Of a DNA stretch of 64,000 nt, positions 1 through 9,073 are shown piece by piece. The notes under the pieces are model-generated. The model searched no databases, had not been told where the DNA came from, and saw nothing but the letters and a program-made list of their open reading frames with translations. The stretch is from positions 62,001 through 126,000 of the forward strand of contig JBAOIN010000003.1 in assembly GCA_037045455.1 (NCBI GenBank), written 5' to 3'. The position numbers and the translations under genes are program-made. The DNA comes from JADKAV01 sp037045455. GTDB taxonomy: Bacteria > Actinomycetota > Actinomycetes > S36-B12 > UBA10799. Positions within the stretch are counted from its first letter, which is position 1. Each line of letters starts with the position of its first letter.

Positions 1-1
1 G

Positions 2-705
2 CCTGCCCGCCGCGAGTCCCTGACGCTGCTGACACCCGGACGGCCTTCGCCTGGTCGCCGAGCTGGCCCTGCCGCTGGATCGCGACCCGGTCGCGACGCT
101 GGTGTGTGTGCACCCGCTGCCCACCCACGGCGGCATGATGGACTCCCACCTGTACCGCAAGGCCGCTTGGCGACTGCCCGCGCTGGCCGATCTCGGGGTC
201 CTGCGCTTCAACACCCGTGGCACCAGCAGCGCAGCCGGTACCAGTGAGGGCACCTTCGATGAAGGCAACGCCGAGGGCCTGGATCTACAGGCCGCGGTCG
301 CCGCAGCGGCGGGACTTCCGAACGTGTGGCTAGTGGGCTGGAGTTTCGGCACGGATGTCGTGCTGCGGCACGGTCTGGTGCCTGGCATCAAGGGGGCCAT
401 TCTGCTCAGCCCGCCGTTGCGCTTTGCCACCGATGCCGATCTCGAGCGCTGGGCCGGGGACGGCCGGCCCTTGGTGGCGATGGTGCCCGAGTTCGACGAC
501 TTCCTGCCCCCTGCCGACGCTGCCCCGCACTTCGCCCGCGTCCCACAGACGGAGTTCATCGCGGTGCCTGGTGCCAAGCACCTGTGGGTGGGGGAGCGTG
601 CTACCAGTACCGTGCTGAATCAACTCGTCACGACCGTTAGCGGAATTCCGACCGTCCTGCCGAGCAGCGTGGGATGGACCTATGGAGAAGTGGAGCGACC
701 TATGA
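2..705 (+). CDS. alpha/beta hydrolase, 5'-partial, frameshifted
   Basis: Alpha/beta-hydrolase-fold protein running in from before the window. An HPLPTHGG segment (about 108-131) is the oxyanion-hole region, GWSFG (about 340-354) is the nucleophile elbow with Ser, and GAKHLWVG (about 570-595) carries the likely catalytic His. Substrate unknown. Two single-base insertions are inferred: near position 37, where the upstream frame joins the main frame, and between 618 and 700. With the second corrected the gene ends at the TGA at 703-705, overlapping the ATG of the next gene by ATGA. As written the frame instead runs on into the SDR, which looks like an artificial fusion. Family call is firm; the exact end is inferred. 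Confidence 0.7.
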
Positions 706-1461
706 GTCAGCTGGAAGGCAAGAAGGCGTTGGTGACCGGCGCCAGCCGGGGCATCGGGCGCGAGATTGCGCTGGAGTACGCGCGGCAGGGAGCCGACGTG
801 GCCGTTCTGGCCCGCAACGCCGAACTGCTCGAGGAGGTGGCAGGCTGAGATCCGTGGCCTCGGCCGGACGGCTGTGGTGACCGTGGCCGATGTCACCGAT
901 GCCGACCGGGTCCAGGCGGCTGCCCAGGAAGCCGTGGACGGCCTCGGCGGGCTGGACGTACTGGTCAACAACGCGGGCGGCAACTCGTTCTCCTCGCCGG
1001 TGGTCGGGATGCGGTTCTCGGGGTGGGAGAAGACCCAGAACCTCAACGTCGCCTCGACCGTGCACATGCTGCAAGCCGTAGGCCCTGTGCTGCTCGGCCA
1101 GAAGTCCGGTTCGGTCATCAACGTCGCCAGCGTCGCAGGAATGCGGGGCGCGCCGATGATGAGCCACTACGGCGCCGCCAAAGCCGCCATCATGTCGCTG
1201 ACCCGCAGCGTGGCGGTCGAGTGGGCCTGGGCCGGGGTGCGTTGCAACACCCTGCTGCCAGGCTGGATCGAGACCGACCTCACGGAGTTCCTGCGGGCAG
1301 CCCCGGACGGCGGTGCCGGTGCGCTCGCGCGGGTGCCGATGCAGCGTTGGGGACAGGTCGCGGAGATCGCGGCCGGTGCGGTCTTCCTGGCGTCCGACGC
1401 GTCGTCGTTCATGACCGGCCAGGAGCTGATCCTGGACGGCGGGTTGTCGGCGATGCCGTAG
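702..1461 (+). CDS. SDR family NAD(P)-dependent oxidoreductase (frameshifted)
   Basis: Classical short-chain dehydrogenase/reductase of about 253 residues. Visible are the N-terminal cofactor motif TGASRGIG, the NNAG motif, a catalytic Ser in NVASVAG, the YGAAK Tyr/Lys pair, and a C-terminal DGG end typical of FabG-like enzymes. One extra base near 843 (codons for Val-Ala followed by a surplus G) breaks the frame; removing it restores a continuous family-length protein. Start ATG 702 overlaps the corrected stop of the upstream hydrolase, so the two are probably co-transcribed. It reduces or oxidises a hydroxy/keto substrate that cannot be named from sequence. Confidence 0.85.
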
Positions 1462-1534
1462 CGGGGTCCGGCATGTTGATCATCCCGCGAGAGGGGCGTG
1501 TCAGGTGCGACCGTGAGCGGGTATCGGCTATTCG

Positions 1535-1625
1535 GTGTCCGGAATTGCAACGCGTTCGGCGAAGAAGGGCGCTTTCGGGGCCGAATCCGGCGGTTTTGCC
1601 CCTAACGTTTTGCGAATCCGGACAC
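1535..1625. repeat. intergenic palindrome, family B (copy 2)
   Basis: The only structure seen in the 409-base gene-free stretch 1462-1870. Left arm 1535-1560 begins GTGTCCGGAATTGCAAC; right arm 1600-1625 ends AATCCGGACAC and is an imperfect inverted copy (about 20 of 25 positions). The arms match the better-preserved element at 29276-29368, so this is a dispersed family, not a one-off hairpin. It lies between two co-directional genes. No coding potential seen from 1626 to 1870. Confidence 0.7.
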
Positions 1626-1870
1626 GCACCCGCAGTCAGGTACCCCATCAGCAGAAGGTACGCAGACTCGACCTGCTGCACCGCCGACTGCATCAGAAGA
1701 ATTATCGAAAGTGGTGAAAGCAGTCTGTCCGGTCTTGCAGCATTTGCGGGTCTAGTGCCTGTCGCCGACTATCAGCGATGGCCGCAAGGGCTCCGGCGCA
1801 ACCACGCCGCGGCCGGTCGCCCATCTACCCCGGGGTTGCCGGGCCACCGCTCATGGGAAAGGCTGAGGGC

Positions 1871-2230
1871 ATGAGCATCGTGGACGTGCGCGACCGGATC
1901 GGGTCGCTGGAGAACGTGCTGGACAAGGTCGACGGGGTCGTGCTGGACACCGACAAGATCCTGGAGAAGGCCGACGCCGCGCTTGAGGTCGCGGAGAAGG
2001 GCGTCGAGGTCGGCAAGCGCAACCTGCCCAAGATCGCCGTGGGGCTGGCGGTCGTCGCCGTCGGTGCGGCTGTTTTTGTGGCTGTTCGGCGGCGCCGCAA
2101 GGCAGCAGAGCAGTGGCAGGTGCTCGAGCAGCCCGAAGACACCCAGCAGTCGATGCGTGACGTCGCCGAGAGCCGCCAGGACGCCAGCGATCTGGCCGAC
2201 GCGGCCGACATCATCGACGGGCAGCAATGA
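1871..2230 (+). CDS. small single-pass membrane protein, unknown function
   Basis: A 119-residue protein I do not recognise. The first half is charged and probably helical/coiled (alternating Asp/Lys/Glu, residues about 1-52). A hydrophobic segment rich in Val/Ala (about 56-74) is followed by an RRRRK stop-transfer cluster and an acidic cytoplasmic tail. Start ATG 1871 is chosen for the purine-rich GGCTGAGGG just upstream; an in-frame ATG at 1853 is possible. The stop overlaps the next start (ATGA at 2227-2230), so translation is probably coupled to the following hydrolase. Confidence 0.7.
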   Translation: MSIVDVRDRIGSLENVLDKVDGVVLDTDKILEKADAALEVAEKGVEVGKRNLPKIAVGLAVVAVGAAVFVAVRRRRKAAEQWQVLEQPEDTQQSMRDVAESRQDASDLADAADIIDGQQ

Positions 2231-2952
2231 GGGTCGTCCTGCTGCACGCGTTCCCCGTCGACCATCGGCTGTGGGACGCGCAGGTGACATTCCTGACTGC
2301 CGCCGGGTACGACGTGACCGCCCCGGACCTGGGCGGTTTCGGCGCTTCGGATCTTCCCGAGGCACCGGCCTTGTGGGAGATGGCCGCGCCGATCGTGCCT
2401 GCTGAGCCTGCAGTCTTCGCGGGCCTGTCCATGGGTGGCTACTTGCTGATGGAGATCCTGCGCAAGGCGCCGGAGAAGGTGGCGGGGGCGATCTTCGTGG
2501 ACACCAAGGCCACCGCGGATTCCGAGCAGGCGCGCAAGGGACGCTTCGAGGTCGCGCACGTGATGGAACGCGACCCGGACCTCGAGGGGTTGGCGCAGAA
2601 CCTGCTGCCCAACCTGCTCGGAGCGACCACCCGCGAGCAGCGTCCGGATGTGGTGGACACCGTCCGGTCGTGGATCACGCAGGCACCGCCAGCAGCGGTC
2701 GCCAATGCCGCGCGCAGCATGGCCGACCGGCCGGATTCCCTTCAGACATTGCGCAGCTACGAACGCCCGGCCGCCGTGGTCTGGGGTTCGGAGGACACCC
2801 TGTCGCCTGAGGCCGAGCAAGAGTTGATGCTGCAGGCCATGCCGCAGGCGGTGGGCCGGGAGATTGCGGGGGCAGGTCATCTGAGTGCCGTGGAAGATCC
2901 AGCCGCCCTCAACGACATCCTGCTGGAGGTTCTGCGCGACTGGTTGGGCTGA
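2227..2952 (+). CDS. alpha/beta hydrolase
   Basis: A 241-residue alpha/beta hydrolase. HAFPVDHRLW near residue 5 is the oxyanion-hole HG-like region, GLSMGG (about 67-72) the nucleophile elbow with Ser, WGSEDTLSP the acid region and GAGHLSAVEDP the catalytic His region. The layout resembles small esterases and lactonases of the 3-oxoadipate enol-lactonase/haloperoxidase type, but no neighbouring catabolic genes support a specific substrate. ATG overlaps the stop of the preceding membrane-protein gene by four bases. Both frames are clean. Confidence 0.85.
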   Translation: MRVVLLHAFPVDHRLWDAQVTFLTAAGYDVTAPDLGGFGASDLPEAPALWEMAAPIVPAEPAVFAGLSMGGYLLMEILRKAPEKVAGAIFVDTKATADSEQARKGRFEVAHVMERDPDLEGLAQNLLPNLLGATTREQRPDVVDTVRSWITQAPPAAVANAARSMADRPDSLQTLRSYERPAAVVWGSEDTLSPEAEQELMLQAMPQAVGREIAGAGHLSAVEDPAALNDILLEVLRDWLG

Positions 2953-3011
2953 GGCTAGTCCAACAACAATGCGGCAGAACGGCATTCGACCCCTCAAAGT
3001 AGGCTGACTGC

Positions 3012-4742
3012 GTGCAGGTCGTGACGGATGCCGTGACGATCCGCAAGGGGGACCGCGAGATTCTCGCGGGCGTTTCGCTCGGGGTCGGTGATGGTGACCG
3101 GGTGGGCGTCGTGGGTCGCAACGGTGCCGGCAAATCCACGCTGCTGCGCGCCCTGGCCGGGACCGAGACGCCGGATTCTGGCCGGGTGGTCGCCACCACG
3201 GGCACCACGATCCGGCTCGTCAGTCAGCACGACCGGCTGCCTTCCGGCACCGTTTTGCAGGCCTTGTTCGGCGATTCGCAGACTCACGAATGGGCAACCG
3301 ATCCGCGTATCCGCAGCATCGTCAACGGGTTGCTCGACCCGCAATGGCTCGACCGTGAGACCTCGGCGCTGTCCGGAGGTCAGGCGCGCCGCGTGGCGCT
3401 GGCTTCGGCTCTGGCCGCCACGCCCGATCTGCTCCTGCTCGACGAGCCGACGAACCACTTGGACATCGAGGCGGTGCAGTGGCTCGCCGAGCACCTGCGC
3501 GCCTGGCCCAGGGGCCGCCGCGCGCTGGTGGTCGTCACCCATGACCGGTGGTTCCTGGATGAGGTGACCGAGCGCACCTGGGAAGTGGTCCGCGGCGACG
3601 TCGAGCAGTACGACGGGGGCTACGCGGCCTACGTGCTGGCCAAGGCCGAACGCGACGCCGCCAAGCAGGCTGCTGAGGCCCGTCGGCAGAACCTGCTGCG
3701 CAAGGAGTTGGCGTGGTTGCGGCGAGGTCCGCCCGCCCGGACCTCCAAACCCCGGTTCCGGCAGGAGGCAGCGTTGGCGCTGATCGCCGACGAGCCGCCG
3801 GCACGAGACCGGCTCCAGCTGCAGCAAGTGAGCATGAACCGACTGGGCAAGCAGGTCATCGACCTCGACGAAGTCACCCTGCGCCCGGCGCCGGGAGCGC
3901 CGATCGTGCTGCAGGACCAGACGTGGGGGCTAGGGCCGGGAGATCGGATCGGGCTGCTGGGGCCGAACGGGGTCGGCAAGACGACGTTGCTGCGGTTGGT
4001 GCTCGGGACGCTGGCACCCGATGCGGGCCGGGTGCGGCGAGGGAAGACCGTTCTGCCCGCCCTCGTGGATCAGCGGTTGCCGGTCGTGGATCCCGAGGTC
4101 CGCGTGCTGCCCTGGCTGGAACAGGCGGGACAGCGGGTCGTCGTGGCTTCGGGGGACGAGCGCACGCCGGGGCAGTTGCTGGAGGAGTTCGGCTTCACCG
4201 GTGATGCCCCGTGGAAGCGGCTGGGTGAGGTGTCCGGCGGGGAGTTGCGCCGCTTGCACCTGATGCGCACGTTCCTGTCCGGGGCGAACCTGTTGATGCT
4301 CGATGAACCGACCAACGACCTGGACACCGAGACGCTCACGGTTCTGGAGGACACCCTGGACGGCTGGCCCGGCACGTTGGTGGTGGTGTCGCACGATCGC
4401 TACTTCCTCGAGCGGGTGTGTGACGACTTCTGGACGGTTCGCGACCGGCGGCTTGCGCACCTGCCCGGTGGGATCGAGGAGTACCTGCGCCACGAGCCGG
4501 CTGTCGCGGTCGCGGCGACGCAGCGAACTGGCGGCGACACCCGGGCCGTTCGCAAGGAACTGGCCAGGGTTGAGCGGGAGTTGAGCAAGGCAACGGCGCG
4601 GGTCGCGGCCATCCACCAGCAGATGGCCGAGGCCGCCACTGACCCCGCCGCGCTGGTCGGTCTGGGTCAGGACCTGGCGTCGGCCGAGGCCTCAGTCGCT
4701 GACCTCGAGGAGCGCTGGCTGGAGCTGGCCGACCAAGTCTGA
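3012..4742 (+). CDS. ABC-F family ATP-binding protein
   Basis: A soluble protein of 576 residues with two ABC ATPase domains and no membrane segments, the ABC-F layout (ribosome-associated translation factors and antibiotic-resistance proteins). Domain 1 has Walker A GRNGAGKST, signature LSGGQ and Walker B LLLLDEPTNHLD. Domain 2 has GPNGVGKTT, SGGE and LLMLDEPTNDLD. A charged linker (about 215-260) and a C-terminal coiled segment resemble Uup-type members. Start is GTG 3012; the promoter probably lies in 2953-3011. It is distinct from the EttA-like copy at 58333. Its ribosomal role is inferred from the family. Confidence 0.9.
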   Translation: MQVVTDAVTIRKGDREILAGVSLGVGDGDRVGVVGRNGAGKSTLLRALAGTETPDSGRVVATTGTTIRLVSQHDRLPSGTVLQALFGDSQTHEWATDPRIRSIVNGLLDPQWLDRETSALSGGQARRVALASALAATPDLLLLDEPTNHLDIEAVQWLAEHLRAWPRGRRALVVVTHDRWFLDEVTERTWEVVRGDVEQYDGGYAAYVLAKAERDAAKQAAEARRQNLLRKELAWLRRGPPARTSKPRFRQEAALALIADEPPARDRLQLQQVSMNRLGKQVIDLDEVTLRPAPGAPIVLQDQTWGLGPGDRIGLLGPNGVGKTTLLRLVLGTLAPDAGRVRRGKTVLPALVDQRLPVVDPEVRVLPWLEQAGQRVVVASGDERTPGQLLEEFGFTGDAPWKRLGEVSGGELRRLHLMRTFLSGANLLMLDEPTNDLDTETLTVLEDTLDGWPGTLVVVSHDRYFLERVCDDFWTVRDRRLAHLPGGIEEYLRHEPAVAVAATQRTGGDTRAVRKELARVERELSKATARVAAIHQQMAEAATDPAALVGLGQDLASAEASVADLEERWLELADQV

Positions 4743-4744
4743 CC

Positions 4745-4849
4745 GCTGTCGCGAAGTTGCCCGCACTGTCGCGTTGTCGTCACGACACGCCGAGATTACG
4801 GACGACATCGCGACAAAACGATTACGGACGACATCGCGACAAAACAGCG
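4745..4849. repeat. intergenic palindrome, family C (copy 1) with a 26-bp tandem repeat
   Basis: Fills the gap between the ABC-F stop (4742) and the convergent oxidoreductase stop (4854). It begins with GCTGTCGCGAAGTTGCCCGC and ends with CGCGACAAAAC, so the ends can pair. The last part is a perfect 26-base tandem duplication (4794-4819 and 4820-4845). The first ~75 bases align closely with the reverse complement of 35830-35908. Probably a two-way transcript terminator or REP-like element; function inferred. Confidence 0.75.
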
Positions 4850-4853
4850 ATGG

Positions 4854-5246
4854 CTAGCGGGCGACAACCTTGTCCGGTATGACCCGCACCACGACCCGCA
4901 CGTTGTCGGTGCCGTCGTCGGCGGGATAGCGCTCCCAGCCCTGGTAGGTCCCAGCGAACTTGTCGATGAGTTCCCGGCCACCCTCGCGGGTCATCTCAAC
5001 GTGCCCCCGGACCTCCACGTAGGAGTACGGGTTGTCCGTGTCGTACACCAGCACGGTCGCGCGTGGATCCCGCACGAGGTTCTGGTGCTTGCGCCGGCCC
5101 TCGACCGTGGAGATCAGGATGTCGTCGCCGTCGCGCTCGTACCAGACCACGCTGCTCTGTGGCTGGCCGCTCGGCTCGATCGTGGTGACCACGGCGAACT
5201 GCTTGGGCTTGTCCAGCAGGGACTTGGCTGTGTCGTTGAGCATCAC
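4854..5246 (-). CDS. PPOX-class (F420-type) oxidoreductase
   Basis: A 130-residue split-barrel flavin/F420-binding protein of the pyridoxamine 5'-phosphate oxidase superfamily, closest in style to actinobacterial F420-dependent FDOR-B proteins. FAVVTTIEPSGQPQSSVVW starts the barrel; RRKHQNL and DPRATVLVYD follow, then YVEVRGHVEM. These are the usual conserved strands. Its ATG overlaps the stop of the upstream crotonyl-CoA carboxylase/reductase gene (5243-5246), suggesting one transcript. Cofactor choice (F420, FMN or heme) cannot be settled by eye. Confidence 0.8.
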   Translation of the reverse strand: MMLNDTAKSLLDKPKQFAVVTTIEPSGQPQSSVVWYERDGDDILISTVEGRRKHQNLVRDPRATVLVYDTDNPYSYVEVRGHVEMTREGGRELIDKFAGTYQGWERYPADDGTDNVRVVVRVIPDKVVAR

Positions 5247-6577
5247 GTGTTCCGGAAGCGGTTGATCTGAGTCTCAAACTTCGCACGCTTCTCGGGGTTG
5301 CGCACGCCCAGTCCCTCCTCGGGAGCCAGGCAGAGCACGCCGACCTTGCCCTGATGTGCATTGCGGTGCACCTCGTAGGCCGCCTGCCCGGTCTGGTCCA
5401 GCGGGAAGCTTTTGCTCAACGTCGGGTGGATCATGCCCTTGTCGATCAGCCGGTTGGCCTCGTAGGACTCCTTGTAGTTGGCGAAGTGCGAACCGATGAT
5501 CCGCTTCAGGTTCATCCAGAGGTAACGGTTGTCGTACTCGTGCATGAAACCGGAGGTCGAGGCACAGGTGACGATCGTGCCCCCCTTCTTGGTCACGTAG
5601 ACACTCGCGCCAAACGTCTCGCGGCCGGGGTGTTCGTAGACGATGTCCACGTCCTCGCCGCCGGTGAGTTCCCGGATCTTCTTGCCGAGGCGCTGCCACT
5701 CCTTGGGGTTCTGGGTGGTCTCGTCCTTCCAGAACTGGTAGCCCTCGGCGTTGCGGTCGATGATGTACTCCGCGCCCATCGCCCGGCAGATGTCGGCCTT
5801 CTCGGGGCTGGACACCACGCACACCGGGATCGCCCCGCCGTTGAGCGCGTACTGCGTCGCGTAGGAACCCAGGCCGCCGGAAGCCCCCCAGATCAGCACC
5901 ACGTCGCCCTGCTTCATGCCCGCGCCGTTGCGCGAGACCAGTTGCCGGTAGGCCGTGGAGTTCACCAGGCCGGGGGCGGCCGCTTCTTCCCATGTGAGGT
6001 GGCCCGGCTTGGGCATCAATTGGTTGGACTTCACGAGTGCGATCTCGGCCAGCCCGCCGAAGTTGGTCTCGAAGCCCCAGATCCGCTGCTCGGGGTCGAG
6101 CATGGTGTCGTTGTGGCCCATCGGGCTCTCCAACTCCACGCTCAAGCAGTGCGCGACGACCTCGTCACCGGGGTTCCAGGCGTTGACGCCCGGGCCGGTG
6201 CGCAGCACGACGCCGGCCAGGTCGGACCCGATGATGTGGTACGGCAGGTCGTGGCGCTTGGCCAGCGGGTGGCTGCGACCGTAGCGCTCGAGGAAGCCGA
6301 ACGTGGGCAGCGGTTCGAAGATCGAGGTCCACACGGTGTTGTAGTTGATCGAGGAGGCCATGACCGCCACCAGCGCCTCGCCCGGGCCGAGCTCGGGGAC
6401 CGGTACGTCATCGAGGTGCAGCGACTTGCGAGGGTCCTTCTCGCGGGTCGGCAGGCCTTCGAACATGTCGACATCGTCCTTGTGCACCGTGATCGCCCGG
6501 TACGTCTCGGGGAGGTCCATCGCCGCGAATTCCGCCGCGGGAGCCTCGTTGAGGATGGCGTCAAGGATGTCTTTCAT
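5243..6577 (-). CDS. ccrA: crotonyl-CoA carboxylase/reductase
   Basis: A 444-residue medium-chain reductase of the Ccr type. It reductively carboxylates crotonyl-CoA to ethylmalonyl-CoA with NADPH and CO2, the committed step of the ethylmalonyl-CoA pathway and a source of C4 extender units. Seen: the Ccr-characteristic SSINYNTVW segment, WGFETNFGG (the family's CO2-pocket Phe-Glu is expected here), a nucleotide-binding WGASGGLGS and a length matching the family. ATG 6577 is preferred over the upstream codon at 6607 because a GGAGGGG ribosome site precedes it. Its stop overlaps the FDOR gene. Mce, thiolase and IcmF elsewhere in the window fit the same acyl-CoA metabolism. Confidence 0.93.
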   Translation of the reverse strand: MKDILDAILNEAPAAEFAAMDLPETYRAITVHKDDVDMFEGLPTREKDPRKSLHLDDVPVPELGPGEALVAVMASSINYNTVWTSIFEPLPTFGFLERYGRSHPLAKRHDLPYHIIGSDLAGVVLRTGPGVNAWNPGDEVVAHCLSVELESPMGHNDTMLDPEQRIWGFETNFGGLAEIALVKSNQLMPKPGHLTWEEAAAPGLVNSTAYRQLVSRNGAGMKQGDVVLIWGASGGLGSYATQYALNGGAIPVCVVSSPEKADICRAMGAEYIIDRNAEGYQFWKDETTQNPKEWQRLGKKIRELTGGEDVDIVYEHPGRETFGASVYVTKKGGTIVTCASTSGFMHEYDNRYLWMNLKRIIGSHFANYKESYEANRLIDKGMIHPTLSKSFPLDQTGQAAYEVHRNAHQGKVGVLCLAPEEGLGVRNPEKRAKFETQINRFRNT

Positions 6578-6711
6578 AACCCCTCCAGTTCCGGAACCTA
6601 CTTGCACGCTAGCCGGTTGCCGACGGGGCTCGGTCGGGAGGGTGAGCCACTACGACATGCGACCGGCCATGCGCGGACAGTAACTTTGCCGTGTCGAAAC
6701 ATGGAGGATTC

Positions 6712-8325
6712 ATGAGGCGTCTGTGGGCCCCGCTGGGTGCAGGAGCATTGCTGGTTGGTGGCGTCGTGATGGCCGCGCCAGCCAGTGCCGAGCCCTACCC
6801 CTACACGATCGAGAAGGAGAACACCGGCCCGGCCTCGATCGTGGCGGGTTCGGACCAAGTCGCCGAGTTCACGATCACCGTCTCGTACAACAGCGAGCCG
6901 CAACCCATCGAGGGACCCGCGATGGCGTCCTTCTGGGACACCCTGCCTTACGGATTGGTGCTCGCTGAGATTCCCGCAGGGTGTACGGGCACGGTCGGGA
7001 CCAGCCAGCTGGAGTGCGACGTGGACTTCAGCGAGGAGAACTCGGCCAAGGTCGTGGTGAAAGCCACCGCCCAGGACTGGGCGCGACCCGGGACGTATAC
7101 GAACTGCGCCTATCTTGCCCTGGGTGCCTCCGAATTCGATCCTCAGCAGTACCAGGTCTGCGGGTCGGGCGCGCCGCCGGTTGAGCAGATCGACCAGACC
7201 GTGGCCTCGGCCTCGGTCGAGGTGACCAACGTCGCGGACATGCAGCTGGCTGCCAGCCAGCCTGGTCAGGTCGACCCTGGTGCCGGTGCCCAGATCACGT
7301 GGACGGCCAGCAACGGCGGGCCCTCGGGCGCAGACCTGCCGCTGACCCTGACTGCGACCCTGCCCGCAGGGGTCACCTGGGTCGGTGGGGGCGCAGCGCC
7401 GTGGGAGTGCAGCGCGAGTGGCCAGGATGTGACCTGCACGTTCAACCCGACTCCTCCGGACGCGCCGCAGATGATCTGCGCTCCCGTGATGGGTGCCGAG
7501 AACATCGGCTGCCCGGTGCTCGTGGTCCCGCCCGGCGCGGAGATCCCACCCGTGACCTGGAACGTCATGACAGCCAAGCCGGGCACGGTGGCGAAGTATG
7601 ACGTGACCGCCAAGGTGACCTCGCTGACCGAGGACAGCACGCCTGCGAACAACTCCGCCGTCTCGACGATCAACGTCACCCCTGTCGATCTTGCGGTTTC
7701 CAAGTCCGCAGGGTCCCCGGTGTTCGTGGGAGACGAGGCGACCTGGACGGTGAACGTGGGCAACGTCGGCACGGTCGACGACGCCGGCAAGCTGACCGTC
7801 GTGGACACGCTACCCAGCGCTGCGACGTTCGTTGCCGCCTCCGGTGACGGGTGGACGTGTGAGGCCGCAGGGCAGAAGGTCACCTGCACGCGCGACGGTC
7901 TGGCCAAGGGTGCCAGCACTGACATCGTGGTGCGCTCGAAGATGACCAGCCGCGGGGATGCGAAGAACTCGGCAACTGTCTCCTCGCAGTCCTACGAAAA
8001 GAACACGGCGAACAACAGCGCCGAGAAGACGGTGAAGGTGGTCCGGACCGAACAGACGGCCGCGGGCCTGCCCGCCACGCCGACCCGTGTGAAGTCGGGC
8101 AAGACCGAGCAGGGTCAGAAGCTGACGACTCGAGTGCGGTGCCGGCCCGTCAAGGCCAGTGCGGCTGGTGAGGTGTCGTTCTGCAAGGTCACGCGCGGCA
8201 ACGGCGTAGTACGGATCAAGGTCAAGGGCAGCCAGCCGATGAAGGTCACGGTTATTCAGACCGCGCGCGGCACGGCGAAGCTGAAGCCGTTCGTGCAGCG
8301 CAAGACCTACATCGTCAAGCCGTAG
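6712..8325 (+). CDS. secreted DUF11-repeat surface protein
   Basis: A 537-residue exported protein. ATG 6712 follows GGAGGATT and opens a signal peptide (MRR, hydrophobic core, APASA cleavage region). The body contains at least three DUF11-like beta-sandwich repeats recognisable by ADLPLTLTATLP, WECSASGQDVTC and DLAVSKSAGSPVF...LPSAATFVA patterns, with paired Cys in each. A basic C-terminal domain (about 450-537) has no obvious membrane anchor or sortase signal. DUF11 repeats are common in cell-surface proteins; no enzymatic site seen. A strong hairpin follows at 8329. Confidence 0.85.
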   Translation: MRRLWAPLGAGALLVGGVVMAAPASAEPYPYTIEKENTGPASIVAGSDQVAEFTITVSYNSEPQPIEGPAMASFWDTLPYGLVLAEIPAGCTGTVGTSQLECDVDFSEENSAKVVVKATAQDWARPGTYTNCAYLALGASEFDPQQYQVCGSGAPPVEQIDQTVASASVEVTNVADMQLAASQPGQVDPGAGAQITWTASNGGPSGADLPLTLTATLPAGVTWVGGGAAPWECSASGQDVTCTFNPTPPDAPQMICAPVMGAENIGCPVLVVPPGAEIPPVTWNVMTAKPGTVAKYDVTAKVTSLTEDSTPANNSAVSTINVTPVDLAVSKSAGSPVFVGDEATWTVNVGNVGTVDDAGKLTVVDTLPSAATFVAASGDGWTCEAAGQKVTCTRDGLAKGASTDIVVRSKMTSRGDAKNSATVSSQSYEKNTANNSAEKTVKVVRTEQTAAGLPATPTRVKSGKTEQGQKLTTRVRCRPVKASAAGEVSFCKVTRGNGVVRIKVKGSQPMKVTVIQTARGTAKLKPFVQRKTYIVKP

Positions 8326-8328
8326 GCA

Positions 8329-8400
8329 GACAAACACCCCCGTTTGTGCGATTCACCCCCGGTTGAACTGGGGTGAATCGCACAACTGGGGGTGTTTGTC
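8329..8400. terminator. long perfect hairpin downstream of the DUF11 gene (family D)
   Basis: Arms of about 31 bases: 8329-8359 (GACAAACACCCC, then GTTTGTGCGATTCACCCC) pair with 8370-8400 with one or two mismatches, leaving a loop of about ten bases. It starts four bases after the DUF11 stop. No U-tract follows, so it is not a textbook intrinsic terminator, but the position suits transcript ending or 3' stabilisation. It shares the GTTTGTGCGA...CACC core with 10407-10463. Confidence 0.8.
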
Positions 8401-8455
8401 ACTCCGCAGAATTGCTCGGCGGCAATGCGTGCTCGCCAGCGTGAAATCGCAATCG

Positions 8456-8534
8456 GTGAGCATACCGGGCATCGGTTAGCATTCCCGGCGCCAAAACCCC
8501 GCCCGTGCGGCTAACAGGTGCCCGGAATGCTCAC
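8456..8534. repeat. intergenic palindrome, family A (copy 1)
   Basis: A 79-base element with left arm GTGAGCATACCGGGCATCGG, continuing TTAGCA, and a right arm that is its inverted copy (about 22 of 26 positions). It lies between the DUF11 hairpin and the convergent methylmalonyl-CoA epimerase stop. The element at 39618-39696 has the same length and arms, and 30700-30760 has the same core. Confidence 0.75.
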
Positions 8535-8570
8535 GAATCAGCCCTTTAGGGCATCAAGAAATTGCGGATC

Positions 8571-8993
8571 TCAGTGCCCGGAACCCGGCTCCACAAGCTC
8601 GATCAGCACGCCACCGCAGTCCTTGGGGTGCGCGAAGTTGACCCGGGAACCGGCAGTGCCGCGCTTCGGGGCTTCGTAGAGCAGCCGTACGCCCGCGTCC
8701 CGCAGCTCGTCGGCGGCCTTCTCGATGTCGTCCACCCGGTAGGCGACCTGCTGGATGCCCTCCCCGTTGCGGGCGAGGAACTTCCCGATCGGGGAGTCCT
8801 CCTTCAGCGGCGCGAGCAGCTGGATACAGGAACCGCTGTCGCCGACGGCCATCATGGCCTCCCGAACGCCCTGCTCTTCATTGACTTCCTCGTGCACGAG
8901 GTCCATTCCGAACGCGTCCTGGTAGAAGGCAATCGCCTTGTCCAGATCCTGTACTGCCAGTCCAACGTGGTCGATCGCTGTGACGAAACCCAT
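8571..8993 (-). CDS. mce: methylmalonyl-CoA epimerase
   Basis: A 140-residue glyoxalase-fold metalloenzyme that interconverts (R)- and (S)-methylmalonyl-CoA (many homologues also act on ethylmalonyl-CoA), linking propionyl-CoA to succinyl-CoA. The paired beta-alpha-beta modules are seen, with metal-ligand candidates His in AIDHVGLAV, Gln/His in QVAYRVDD and Glu in LIELVEP. Length and the NFAHPKDCGGVLIEL ending are typical. It is divergent from the thiolase gene at 9207 across a 213-base gap holding a long palindrome. Confidence 0.93.
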   Translation of the reverse strand: MGFVTAIDHVGLAVQDLDKAIAFYQDAFGMDLVHEEVNEEQGVREAMMAVGDSGSCIQLLAPLKEDSPIGKFLARNGEGIQQVAYRVDDIEKAADELRDAGVRLLYEAPKRGTAGSRVNFAHPKDCGGVLIELVEPGSGH

Positions 8994-9073
8994 GGGGATA
9001 TCGTGGCATTAGGGAAGCACTGATTGATGCTGTTCCGAGCGAAACGTGGCTGAGGGTACGAGATGCAAGCCAC

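Noticed and set aside
5354..6715. A 453-residue plus-strand frame opposite ccrA
   Set aside because: Complete antisense overlap with a highly conserved enzyme and low-complexity His/Arg/Val composition.
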